Positions 46,330-56,400 of a stretch of DNA of 64,000 bases are shown here, one piece after another. Location: positions 1,888,501 through 1,952,500 of the forward strand of contig NZ_CP146986.1 in NCBI RefSeq assembly GCF_037126175.1, in the 5' to 3' direction. The notes beneath the pieces were generated by a model. That model saw only the letters and a program-made list of their open reading frames with translations. It had not been told where the DNA came from and made no database searches. A program made the position numbers and the translations under genes. This stretch comes from Pseudomonas sp. RSB 5.4. Its GTDB lineage: Bacteria; Pseudomonadota; Gammaproteobacteria; Pseudomonadales; Pseudomonadaceae. Each line of letters begins with the position of its first letter. The stretch's first letter is position 1.

Positions 46330-47217
46330 TCAGCCGATGCGCAACGCGCGCAGATCGAGGTGGCCGTCCTTCAGCGGCGGGCACCAGTAATAGCCGCCGG
46401 TGATCGGCCGGCTGATGCGATACAGACCGTCAGGGATGCCGTCTTCCAGACCGCTCATACGCCGCAGTTGGGCTTCGAAGGCGTCCAGCGAAACACCGAA
46501 CGCGAGGAACATCAGGCCAGCACGTTCGCCTTCGATCCACGGCATCGAACGACGCACGACGAAGGCTTCCGGGGCGAAGCTTTCCTGGGCGGTGCGTTTG
46601 ACGTGGGCGGAGACCGGCGCGTCGTCGATCTCTTCGTTGTCGCTCAAGCGACGGCCCATGATGTTGTCCTTGTCTTCGGCGGACAGCTTGTGGAAACCCT
46701 TGAGGTCGTGCTGCCACTGCTGGATCGCGGCGAAACTGCCACCGACCAGCCCGTCAGCACCTTCGCCCAGCAACGCGGCGGCAATCGCGGCGTCATCGTG
46801 CGGGTTTTCGGTGCCGTCTTCGTAGCCGGTCAGGTCGTGGCCGTCCTTGTGGCGGAAAGTTTCCTGCGCTTGTACCAGGCGCAGCGCTGGGGCCAGCGCG
46901 GCTTCGAAGGCGTTGCAGCGATTGAGCAATTCACCACGGTCGACACCGTGCAGCCAGACCCACAGTGCGTGCTGGGTCGATGGGTTTTCCACGCCGACGC
47001 CGGTCATCGCCGGGAAGCTGCGCAGACCGTCGATCTGCACATTCAGGGCCTTGGTCAGGGATTCACCGAAACCGATCACAGCCGATTTGCCGTCCACCAG
47101 ATTCATCAGGTTGTCGATCGCCTGCGGCAGTGCGGCTACCGACTCGAGGGCGAAAAACAGGTGACGTGCTTGCGCAGGAACGGGGGTGGCGAGAATGCCC
47201 GGCTGGTAGTAACTCAT
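46330..47217 (-). CDS. Dye-decolorizing (Dyp-type) haem peroxidase
   Basis: 295 residues from MSYYQPGILATPVPAQ; GGAG upstream. Dyp signature GYEDGTENP (the GXXDG motif; its Asp takes part in peroxide chemistry) and the haem-binding His in a C-terminal domain (APVSAHVKRTAQ region). Looks like the B type (YfeX-like), cytoplasmic, with no twin-arginine signal. Role in peroxide detoxification or porphyrin/haem chemistry. Possibly co-transcribed with the oxidoreductase at 45336. Confidence 0.92.
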   Translation of the reverse strand: MSYYQPGILATPVPAQARHLFFALESVAALPQAIDNLMNLVDGKSAVIGFGESLTKALNVQIDGLRSFPAMTGVGVENPSTQHALWVWLHGVDRGELLNRCNAFEAALAPALRLVQAQETFRHKDGHDLTGYEDGTENPHDDAAIAAALLGEGADGLVGGSFAAIQQWQHDLKGFHKLSAEDKDNIMGRRLSDNEEIDDAPVSAHVKRTAQESFAPEAFVVRRSMPWIEGERAGLMFLAFGVSLDAFEAQLRRMSGLEDGIPDGLYRISRPITGGYYWCPPLKDGHLDLRALRIG

Positions 47218-47301
47218 GTGAACTCCTTGGGAAAGTGCGCGGGAGTTTACCTGTAGCCGGAGGGTTTGTGGGGTTGAAATACTGGTGAGTGGCGCACGGA
47301 A

Positions 47302-47439
47302 GCCTGTGGCGAGGGAGCTTGCTCCCGCTCGGGGGCGAAGCACCCGCAAACCCCGCCGGCAAGGTGTGTCTGGAAGAATGGCGTGGCAGGTTTTGGGTCT
47401 GCTGCGCAGCCCGGCGGTAGCAAGCTCCCTCGCCACAGG
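47302..47439. repeat. REP-like pair, GGGAGCTTGCTCCC class
   Basis: Arms cctgtggcgagggagcttgc and gtagcaagctccctcgccac around about 95 bases; interior shares gctgcgcagccc with the element at 24484-24621. Confidence 0.75.
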
Positions 47440-47449
47440 GGACCGATGT

Positions 47450-48499
47450 CTAAGCGGTGCTTGCATCCTGGCGCCACGCACTCGGGCTCATCCCCGTCCA
47501 GCGCTTGAACGCCCGGCGAAAACTGCGCACGTCGCTGTAGCCAACCTCTTCGGTGATGCGTTCAATCGGCATCTCAGGATTGGCCAGCAGACTCATGGTC
47601 CGCGCCTGACGCACCTGTTCCAGCAGCGCCTCGAACGTCAGTGCATGCTCGGTCAAACGGCGGCGCAGGGTGCGGCTGCTCATGTTCAGGTCGCCGGCGA
47701 TTTTTTCGATATGGCTGCCCCGGCTCAAGTCCCGGGCAATCGCCCGTTCCACTGCCTGAATCAGATCGAGTTTCTGATGTACCTGCGCCGCTTCCAGCTC
47801 CAGCAAGGCAACCGCCTGACGCAGCGCCAGCGAATGATGATTGGGCAGGTTGACGTCCAGCCACTGGACATCGATCAGCATGCGATTGTGCAGGCAGCCG
47901 AAGCGCACATCGGGCCCGAGCAGGCGGTGATATTCGCTCAGGTAATCCGGCGCGGCGTGCACGAACTCCACGGCAATCGCCTTGAATTCATTGCCCGCCA
48001 AGGCCCGGCCATACACCAGCAGGCTGGCGAAAAATTCTTCAACCGCAAACACCTGCACATCGGCGAACGGCAAGCGACATTCGGCATCGAGGTGCACCTG
48101 GTCGCCGACCACATCGACACTGGACACCACGATTCCGCCGGAGGTGTGCTGGTGGCGGATGCCCAGGGCAAAGGCATCGCGCAAGGTCTTGCACAGCGAC
48201 AGCACGTGCCCGAGCAACCCCAGCGTACCCAACACATTCTGCGCCCCGACCCACAGCCCCAGCCCCTGATTGGGCAGCACTTTGAGCGCGCGTTGAATCA
48301 TCGCCACGGCCTGACGGTAGGAAATGCGTTGCGCCGGATCCTGCAGATCTTCAAAGGTGAAACCCAGGCCACGGCACAAGCTTTCGGGGTCGATGCCTTT
48401 GTTCTGCGCGACTTCGGCGAGGGTTTGCAGGAGAAACGGCGAGACCAGCGCCAGTTCAAAAGTGGGGTCTTGGACTTTTACGTTCATGGGGACTGACAT
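47450..48499 (-). CDS. AraC-family regulator with arabinose-binding-like N-terminal domain
   Basis: 349 residues; a second start at MNVKVQDPTF (48487) is possible. The C-terminal AraC helix-turn-helix pair (HIEKIAGDLNMSSRTLRRRL and IERITEEVGYSDVRSFRRAF). The N-terminal 220 residues fit the Arabinose_bd type of regulators of lipid or amine metabolism in pseudomonads (SphR, GbdR-like). It is divergent from the SphA-family porin at 48698 and repeats ACTGTCCGC lie between them, so it probably activates that gene. Confidence 0.9.
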   Translation of the reverse strand: MSVPMNVKVQDPTFELALVSPFLLQTLAEVAQNKGIDPESLCRGLGFTFEDLQDPAQRISYRQAVAMIQRALKVLPNQGLGLWVGAQNVLGTLGLLGHVLSLCKTLRDAFALGIRHQHTSGGIVVSSVDVVGDQVHLDAECRLPFADVQVFAVEEFFASLLVYGRALAGNEFKAIAVEFVHAAPDYLSEYHRLLGPDVRFGCLHNRMLIDVQWLDVNLPNHHSLALRQAVALLELEAAQVHQKLDLIQAVERAIARDLSRGSHIEKIAGDLNMSSRTLRRRLTEHALTFEALLEQVRQARTMSLLANPEMPIERITEEVGYSDVRSFRRAFKRWTGMSPSAWRQDASTA

Positions 48500-48527
48500 T
48501 CCGGATCACGCTTGATTGTTATTTTTG

Positions 48528-48537
48528 TAACCGGTTA
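48528..48537. promoter_or_regulatory. TAACCGGTTA palindrome near araC start
   Basis: Perfect 10-base palindrome about 29 bases upstream of the araC start. May be part of its own promoter or an operator. Confidence 0.3.
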
Positions 48538-48567
48538 TGTCGAAGGAAGTTAGCACAGGGTTGGCCG

Positions 48568-48598
48568 ACTGTCCGCAGAAGCCCCCCTAACTGTCCGC
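48568..48598 (+). promoter_or_regulatory. Direct repeats ACTGTCCGC, candidate AraC half-sites
   Basis: ACTGTCCGC at 48568-48576 and again at 48590-48598, 22 bases apart, about two helical turns. That spacing and direct orientation is usual for dimeric AraC activators. They lie 100-130 bases upstream of the porin start. Confidence 0.55.
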
Positions 48599-48697
48599 CA
48601 ATACCCTGCCCCGTCGCACGCCAAGCGCTTATTTCTATGGTGCCGGACGTTCTGCGTAGCGGCGCCCCGTCCCACCACAATAATAATGAGGACAGCC

Positions 48698-49645
48698 ATG
48701 AGCCCGAACCGCGCCACATTCCCCTCGCGTCTGGCACTGACTTTGCTCGGTTGCACCGCGTCGCTGCCGGCCCTGGCCACCGAGGCCGGCGTCGACAACA
48801 TCGGCCCCGGCACCGACGGGTTCTTCATGCTGCCGCTGGAAGTCGACAGCCTTCCGCAGAACATGGTCGCGTTCAACCTCTACTACAACCATTACAAGTC
48901 GACCAAGCTCAACATCAGCTCGTTGGGCGGCAACGTGCCGAATGTCGAGATCGAATCCACCGCCGTCATCCCGCGCATTGATTACCTGAGCCCGGTGCGC
49001 ATGTTCGGCGGACGTCTGGCCGGCTACATCGCCCAACCGTGGCTGAAGCAGGAAGTCTCGGTATACGGCCTCAGCGATACCCGCGAAGGCATGGGCGACA
49101 CCACCATCGCGCCGATCATCCTGTGGGACATGGGCAAGAACCTGACCCTCGGCGCAGCCCTTGAAGTCACGGTGCCCACGGGTGAATACAGCGTCGATCG
49201 GCTGGCCAACACCAGCAACAATTTCTACACCTACAAGCCGCTGTTCTCCTTCACCTGGTTGCCGACCGACAAGACCGAAGTGTCGATGAAGACCACCTAC
49301 AGCTTCAACGAGAAGAACAAGGACACCGACTACAAGTCCGGGCAGATCTTCCACTTCGATTACTCGGCCAGCTACAAGATCACCGACGATGTGATGTTCG
49401 GCCTCAACGGCTACTACCTCAAGCAGACCACCGACGACAAACAGTACGGCCACACTGTGCAGTTCGCCGGGCAGGATGTGGACGACGGTGTGCGCGGCAA
49501 AGTCTTCGCGATTGGCCCGGCGCTGCACCTGACCTTTCTCAAGTACGCCAGCGCGGAGATTCGCTGGGCCAAGGAGTTTGACGTGGAGAACCGGCCAGAG
49601 GGGGAAATGTTGTGGGCGAAGGTGAGTATTCCGTATGCGTTCTGA
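48698..49645 (+). CDS. SphA-family outer-membrane transporter (MetA-pathway phenol degradation type)
   Basis: 315 residues from MSPNRATFPSRLALTLLGC, with GAGGACA upstream; a Met four codons earlier is possible. Signal peptide to about residue 25 (PALATEAG). Barrel with the family start GVDNIGPGTDGFFMLPLE and the late SIPYAF terminus. Family members (for example SphA for sphingosine) bring hydrophobic compounds across the outer membrane. The regulation by a divergent AraC gene matches the sphR-sphA arrangement of P. aeruginosa, but this could be a paralogue with another ligand. Confidence 0.85.
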   Translation: MSPNRATFPSRLALTLLGCTASLPALATEAGVDNIGPGTDGFFMLPLEVDSLPQNMVAFNLYYNHYKSTKLNISSLGGNVPNVEIESTAVIPRIDYLSPVRMFGGRLAGYIAQPWLKQEVSVYGLSDTREGMGDTTIAPIILWDMGKNLTLGAALEVTVPTGEYSVDRLANTSNNFYTYKPLFSFTWLPTDKTEVSMKTTYSFNEKNKDTDYKSGQIFHFDYSASYKITDDVMFGLNGYYLKQTTDDKQYGHTVQFAGQDVDDGVRGKVFAIGPALHLTFLKYASAEIRWAKEFDVENRPEGEMLWAKVSIPYAF

Positions 49646-49898
49646 GTGCATTTGTAGGAAGGTGCGCGCGGATTTGTAGGCTGGAAACCTGAAAAACACA
49701 GTGGAGGAATAGGCCTACAACGGCGGTCGAGATTGCCGGACAACGGACGGAAACGTCCGGCAGATTCCAAAGGGGCGCTTGCAGATACTGGGCTTCGTTA
49801 TCCCATGGTTCTTCGAGAGCTCATGGGGTACATCGTCTGCCAGTGACGACAATGGGCCATTCCCCCTTAAACTGCTGAGATTGATCACGGAGATCACT

Positions 49899-50093
49899 AT
49901 GAGCTTATTACTTTCCCCGTTTTACTCTGACTTCGAATCCGAAGAAGAGGCAGAGAGCTACGATCGCTGGTTTCGTGCCAAGGTGCAGGAGGCACTCGAT
50001 GACCCCAGCCCTGGCATTCCCCATGATGAAGCTATGGCAATGCTTGACCAGATGCTGGAAGAGATGCGCAGGAAGCGCTGCGCTGCTGCTTGA
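49899..50093 (+). CDS. PaaA/stability-determinant type antitoxin
   Basis: 64 residues from MSLLLSPFYSDFESEEEAES; GGAG lies nine bases before the ATG. Highly acidic helical protein; EEEAESYDRWFRAKVQEALD and GIPHDEAMAMLDQMLEEMRR are the two helical segments typical of this antitoxin group, in which a short N-terminal part binds DNA weakly and the acidic part holds the toxin. Its stop is immediately followed by, or lies within, the ParE toxin gene. Confidence 0.85.
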   Translation: MSLLLSPFYSDFESEEEAESYDRWFRAKVQEALDDPSPGIPHDEAMAMLDQMLEEMRRKRCAAA

Positions 50094-50367
50094 ATGGAGC
50101 GATCAAGCTCTGAACGATCTGGCTGACATTATCGATTACGTTGAACAATACAACTCCAACGCTTCAGTGGCTCTACAGCACAAGGTTGGTGCAGCAACGC
50201 AAAGGCTCTCATCAATCCCCTATGGTTACCGGGCCGGTCGAGTGTCAGGCACTCGGGAAATGGTGGTCAATCCGAACTATCTGCTGGTCTATCGAGTGAA
50301 CGGGCGCATCAAAATACTGACGTTAGTCCACACCCGACGACAATACCCACGAACCTCATCAACATAA
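50083..50367 (+). CDS. ParE/RelE-family toxin (possible CTG start)
   Basis: About 94 residues. ParE features: LEWSDQALNDLADIIDYVEQ, the AATQRLSSIPYGYRAGR stretch and the C-terminal RIKILTLVHTRRQYP with the conserved Arg and Tyr. The reading frame has no ATG, GTG or TTG near the expected start; a CTG (50083 or 50086) lies seven to ten bases after AGGAAG and gives the right family length. In-frame ATGs and a TTG exist 40-60 bases upstream, but within the antitoxin gene. It may thus depend on coupled translation. Target of ParE proteins is DNA gyrase. Confidence 0.75.
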   Translation: MLLEWSDQALNDLADIIDYVEQYNSNASVALQHKVGAATQRLSSIPYGYRAGRVSGTREMVVNPNYLLVYRVNGRIKILTLVHTRRQYPRTSST

Positions 50368-50371
50368 AAAA

Positions 50372-50391
50372 GGGCGGCCATCAGGCCGCCC
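50372..50391 (-). terminator. Rho-independent terminator of the PdtA-like gene
   Basis: Inverted repeat GGGCGGCC (50372-50379) and GGCCGCCC (50384-50391), followed on the minus strand by a run of six T. It lies just after the minus-strand stop at 50413. Confidence 0.85.
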
Positions 50392-50412
50392 AAAGTACTA
50401 CACGAGAGTCTT

Positions 50413-53400
50413 TTACAACGTCAGCTGGCCCCGCTCCTCCTCGGTCAACTGCTGTTTCGCCTGTTCATCCAGGGCGCCTGCGCCCAACACCTGCACCGGG
50501 CTGTTCGGGTTGTATCCGGTAGCCGGGGCACGGTTGGCGTCATCCCGGGTCGGCGCCAGCTGTTCGTTGCCGAAGCTCAACACCTGCACGGTAAACACCG
50601 ACGCCTGATTCTGCCGCGAGGCCGCCTGCTGCTGACGCGCCACATCTTCCGCCGCTTGCGTGGCCGAAGAGGCGGCGGAGCTGGCCGAGGTAATCGCCCC
50701 GGTGTTCACCGCGGCCACCACCGGTACGCCGCTGGTCTTGCCCTGCACCGCGATGTTGGCGGCGTTGACCACGGTCAGCGCGGCGATGTTGACGTTGCCC
50801 GAAACACGAATCCCCGCCTCCCCCGCATCGATGGTGCCCAACGGAGCAATCAGGTCGATGTCGCCGGGTGCCACTTCGGCGATCGGGTTGAGTGTGGCGA
50901 TACCCGCGCCGGTGCTCGGCACCGATGGCGACAGGGTCACGTTGCCCCAAGTGTCGTACACGCGTTTCGGTGGGGTGTAGACCACCGTGGTTTTCGAGCC
51001 GCGACCGGCGTTGATGTCGCCCTCGGCCGACCAGCCGAGGATCGAGCCGCCGAAGGTGGTCATGATCCGGCTCTGCCCCAGCAGAATGCTGCCCTGCGAG
51101 TAGAGCTGAATGTTGCCCGAACCCTGGGTGATGATCCCCGCGGTCGACGGCGGCGCCGCGCCTTCGATGCCGAACACCTGACCGCCGCCCGGCGTGAGCA
51201 TCTGAATGTCGCCGCCGAACAGGGTCTTGACCCCGGCACCACCGTAAAGCGTGATGTCGCCGTCGTAGCGGAGCGGATTGCCCGCCACGTCGGTGGTCGG
51301 GAACAGCGCGGCGATGGCGTTGCGACCGCGCAGGTAACTGCCTTTGCGCGGGCCGTCGACGTCGTTGTATTCCAGGCCGCCAGCGCGCAATTCGGCGAAG
51401 TACACCTGCCGCGCGAAGATCGCCTGCGCGGAACTCGGCAGCGCGGCAAAGAACGCTTGCGCCTGCTCCTGATTGCCGCTGAAGCCGTAGCCGAGGCTCA
51501 GCCAGCTCTGCAACTCGTCGAGGTAGGTCTTGACCACTTTGCCCGGTTGCGCACTGAGCGCCACGTCCGCATTGGCAACGTTCTGCGGATTCAGATAACG
51601 GGCAATGAACCGCGAATAATCCGGCCCCTGCACACCAACCCCGGCCTGCAACACCACATTGGCCCCGGCACGCTTGTCACCTGGCGCCAGCGGCCCGGTG
51701 CTGGTGATACTGGCGCGATCCTCCATGAGGATATTGCGCCCGGCATTGACTTCCAGCGTGCCGGGGCCGGCGATGTCGAAGCTGCTGTACAGAATGTCGC
51801 GCCCGGCTGAAACCTTCGAAACATCCCGTGGGTCGTTATGCACGAACAGGTTGCCGGTGGAGTAGATCGTGTCCTTGGTGGTGCCGACCCCGTCCTTGGC
51901 AGACGTCGTCGGACTGCCCAGGTTGGTGCCGGACGCCACGATGTCGCGACCGGCCAGCATCCACACCGGGCCGGCAGCTTCGTACCAGGTACGCAGCGAA
52001 TCACTCGCCCGCAGGGTCTCGCCGCTGCGCACGCCGACCAGATCGCCGGTCAACGCATAGAAGCGCGCAGGCCCCTGCACGTCATTCAGACCGGAATAGG
52101 TGTTACTGCCGAACGCGAACAGCGGGTAACGTCTGTTGGCATCGGCCGCGACGCCATCGCTGCCGCTGTTGCTGATGAACGGAGTTTGCGACTTGTTGCT
52201 GGCAAATCCGTTGAACGCCGGGGCGAACGGTGTGGCAATCGCCAACGGGCTGGCACCGGACTGGTTGATCGCATAGCCGCCGGCATAAATCGAATCACCG
52301 GCCAGCAACTCGAGCTGACCGGCAGTCGAAGGTGCCAACAGCAGCGAATAACCCATCGCCGGCGCTTCATTGCCCACCCCGTAGGTGGCCGACGACCCGG
52401 CATAGATCGAACCTTGTGCGGCCACCGCACGCAGTATCGACGGGTAGACGAAACGGCTGTCGGTGGGCGACGTGTTGTGACCGGTGAGTGGCCCGTTGGT
52501 ATCGGTTTCGGCCAATTGCGTGCTCGGCGTGAGGTTGCCCCCGGCCGAGAACAGATCGATGGCCGTGTGCGCAGTCCACAGCGAGAAACCGCTGAGGATC
52601 CCGCCCTTGCTGACCGTGCCGTCGCTGTCGAACAGCGGCGTGGCGTTCTGCAACTGCACCCGGCCCGGGTCCACCGCGCCCCCCAGCACCAGATCCCCCC
52701 GAGTGTTGATGCGCATGCCCGAGTCACCGGGTATCAGCACCAGGCCACCGGAAGCATTGCTGCTGGTCGAGGTAAACGGATCGGCCGCGCGGGTTTCACG
52801 GGCATCGTGAACTGACTTGTTCGCGCCGTATTGCAGGTTGATCCCGCCCACCGCGCTGCCGGTCAATTGCGCAGCGCCGCGCAGATTGATCAGGGCGCCT
52901 TGCAGGTCGTGCTTCGGCTGACTGGTACCCAGCGCACCCGCCCGGGCCTGCAGTGACGGATTGAGCGTGCCGCCGATGCGAATATCCATGTCGCCGCCAC
53001 CGGTCAACTCCAGACGGCCATCGCTGCCGACCCGGCCGGTGCTGCCCACGGCGACAATCAGCCCCTGACTGCGCAGATTGACCCGGGAATCGCCCAGCGG
53101 TCTGAGCATGCCGCCATCGTCACCGACACGCAGGCTGATGTTGCCGCCACCCAGCGTGCCGAAACCGGTGAATCCCACCAGGTATGGCGCGGCGTCGGCG
53201 CCTTCATCCGGCAGCGGTTGACTGGCGTAGCTGCCGAAGTTGATCCACCACGCGGTCGGCACATCGCTGCTGCCGGTGCCCTGACGCCACAGCCAGTTAC
53301 CCACGGCCACGCTCGACTGCTGCTCCCGGTAAGTGCCACCGGTAGCGGTTTCCCGACGCCCCAGGCTGTCACCGGAAACAGAACCGCCAGCGCTGACCGT

Positions 53401-56400
53401 CAGGTTGCCGCCCATTTGCGGGTACCAGGCCTGATAAAGGCTTTCGGTGCCGCCGTTGACCCACTTCTCGGAGTCAGCACCAGCGCTGCCCAGCACTGAT
53501 CCGTCGTCCGACAGGCGTCCGCGCACTTGATTGAAACGTGGATCGACATCGCTCGACTGCGTACCGGCGGTGTACACGCCAAACGGCGAGTTCATGCTCA
53601 GGTTACCCGCCGCCAACAGGTCCAGATCCCCGGTGCCGGTGCGCAGCACACTGAACATCTGGCTGTGGATTCGCGCACTGGTCGCCGGATTGCTCTCGAC
53701 ACAGACTTCCGGATAACTGTCGCACAGGGCCAAATACTCTTCGGGAATCGGCGCGTAATCCTGGAACCCGAACATATTGCCCGGCGCCCAGGTCCAGCGC
53801 GCCATCGGTGCACAGGCTCCCGGGTCGATGTCGCACAGCACCAGATACTCTTCAGGCACCGGTTCAAAGGCCGGAAAGCCGTACTGATTGGTCTCGGACC
53901 ACACCGGTTTCGGATTGCCCTGCGTCACCTTGGCGCCGTAATGAGTGTCCGCCAGACGCAGGTTGCCTTCGCGGGTCAGCGGCTGCACCGCACGGTTATC
54001 CGCCGCCCCCAGATCCGCGCCCGCCACCACGCGCATCGACCACGACGAGCTGCCCGCCGGCAACATGCTTGCCAGCGCCCAGTTCGCACCCTGGCGTGTC
54101 CCGGCCAACGGACGCAGCTCGACAAAGGCAGCGCCGTCAGCCAGAACCACGTTGGTCATGGACGGAATCAACGAGCCGCGCAACAGCGCCAGCGAACCGC
54201 GCAACAGCAGGTTTTTGCTGCTGCCGGTATCGGCGTCGAACGCCCCCGGCAGCGGTACACCTTTTGGCCAGTCGATCGCCTGCAAAGCGGTATTGCGGTT
54301 CAAGCGAATGCCGGCGCCCAGACGGCTGTTGGCGGGCAAGGTCAGGTTTTCGCTGAGCAGCGTTCCGGCGGCGTACAGCAGATTGCCCGATGCGTCGTGC
54401 ACGGCGCCCGCCAACACGGTGCCGGCATTGAAGGTATATGGCGCGGCCAGTTGCACCTCAACCGGCAACAGCGTGCCGCTGACCAGCGTGGTGGCCTGGA
54501 TCGGCAAGTCGTAGTTCAGCGTGGCACCCGACGGGAACTGCGTACCCTCAGCCAGCGTCACGCCGGTGCCCGGCACAATCAGGTCGCCACCGAACGGTTG
54601 CACGCCCGGCAACAGTTTCCAGCCGGCATCGTCAGCGGTTTCCGGTGGCGGCGCGAAGCCGTCGTTGAGGCTGCCGTAGATATCCAGGTTACCGCCGGCG
54701 CGAATCACCAGATTGCCGGACTCGCCCGAGCCGTAGACGCCGGCGACTTTCTGCGTGTGCGGGTTGAGGCTGGCATAGCGGTAACGGGACAGATCGATGT
54801 CGCCCTCTACCACCAGATCGCCATCGGCGGTTTTACTGACGATCTCGACCCCAGGACGCAGATGGAACGCATCGGCGTAAGTGGCATTGTTCAGCCCCGC
54901 CAGTTTGCGTTGCAGCAGATCGGTGTTGCCCAGCGCGACATCGATGAACGTAGTGCTGTCGCCATCGATACGCTCGAACAGGGCCTGATCGATCACTTGA
55001 TAAGGCCGACCGCTGACCGCCGGATCGAGCCCATCGCGAGCATCGGTGTAACGTCGCATGCCATTGAGGCCGATCGAACGCGCGCCCTGAATAGTCAGGG
55101 TGCCGCCGGCATCGATGGCAATGTCGCCGACACCCAGGCGCGGTGCGTTCAGTTCCAGCGTGCCACGCAGCATCTGGTCATGCTGCCCCGCCAGATACCC
55201 CGGTACCGCATCGGTACCATGACGCAGGTCGATGCGTGCGCCGGAAGCCAGGGTCAACACGCCGTCACCGGAGTTGAGTTCGACCATCGCACGGTTCGGC
55301 GCATCAATGATCTTGCCGTAACTGTCGACGCGCAACACGCGGCCATGGGCATCGAGCACACTGTTGCCGGCCAGGGTCAGACCGTCCCTGGCCGACAGCC
55401 GAATGCTGCCGACACGCTCGCCACTGGCATCGATCAGACCACCGACCGTCAGCTTGCCGGCGTCTACCGATACATTGACCTCGCTCGCCTTCATGCCGTC
55501 GCCAATAAACAGATCACCTTGCTTGAGCTGCAAGCTGCGACTGCCGAAAACCTGACCGGCATTCAGACGCTGATTGAGGGCGGCGAACTGTTCACTCGCG
55601 TCTGCGCCCAGACGCTGGGCGCGAATCTCCACGCCACCGGACTTGTACGGCACCAGCGTGCCGCCAGCGTCGTAATAGCCGCTGCTGCCACCGCGAATTT
55701 CACCCTGCAAGTCGACGATGCCCGCCGCGCTCGCCAACGCGACCGCACTGAGGTTGCCGGCCTGATTGTTTTTCGCCGACAGGTCGATGCGCGAACCGGA
55801 CGCCTGGCGGATATTGCCACTTTGGCTCAACAGCGACACATCGCCGCCCCAGCTGTACTTGCTGACATCGTTGAACGGCAAGGTGCGCCCGGCGAGGTCC
55901 AGCTGCGCACCGCTGGCGAGGGTCAGATCGTGCTCGGTCGTGACCGCCAGTTTGCCGCTGGCCAGCGCGATACGACTGTCGAGCACAATGCGCTCGGCTT
56001 GCAGATTCAACTCGGCGCCCAGGGCATCCGCCGCAGCAGAATTGCCGGCGCCAGTGCCACTGAGCGTCAGGTTGTTGCCAGCCTTGAGCAGGTTGACCGA
56101 CGCCGCTTCGCCGGTAAGCAACGGTGTATGCAGATTGAGGTTGCCGCCGCTGTAGAGGTAACCCTTGAGCGGATCGTAAGCGCCCTGTTCCTGATATACC
56201 GCCAGACTGCCCTTGTGGTTGGCGGTAATGCGTTCGCTGGCCGTCAGGTTGACGTTGGCAAACCCCAGCGCCAGACGGCTGTTGTGATCCAGCCCGTTCG
56301 GTTGCGGCATCGGGCCGTAACCCAGTTCGATACGTTGAGCCTGAATCTCCAGCGTGCCGCTGCCGGTGCCGGCACCACCGGCGATCACACTGCCCGGATC

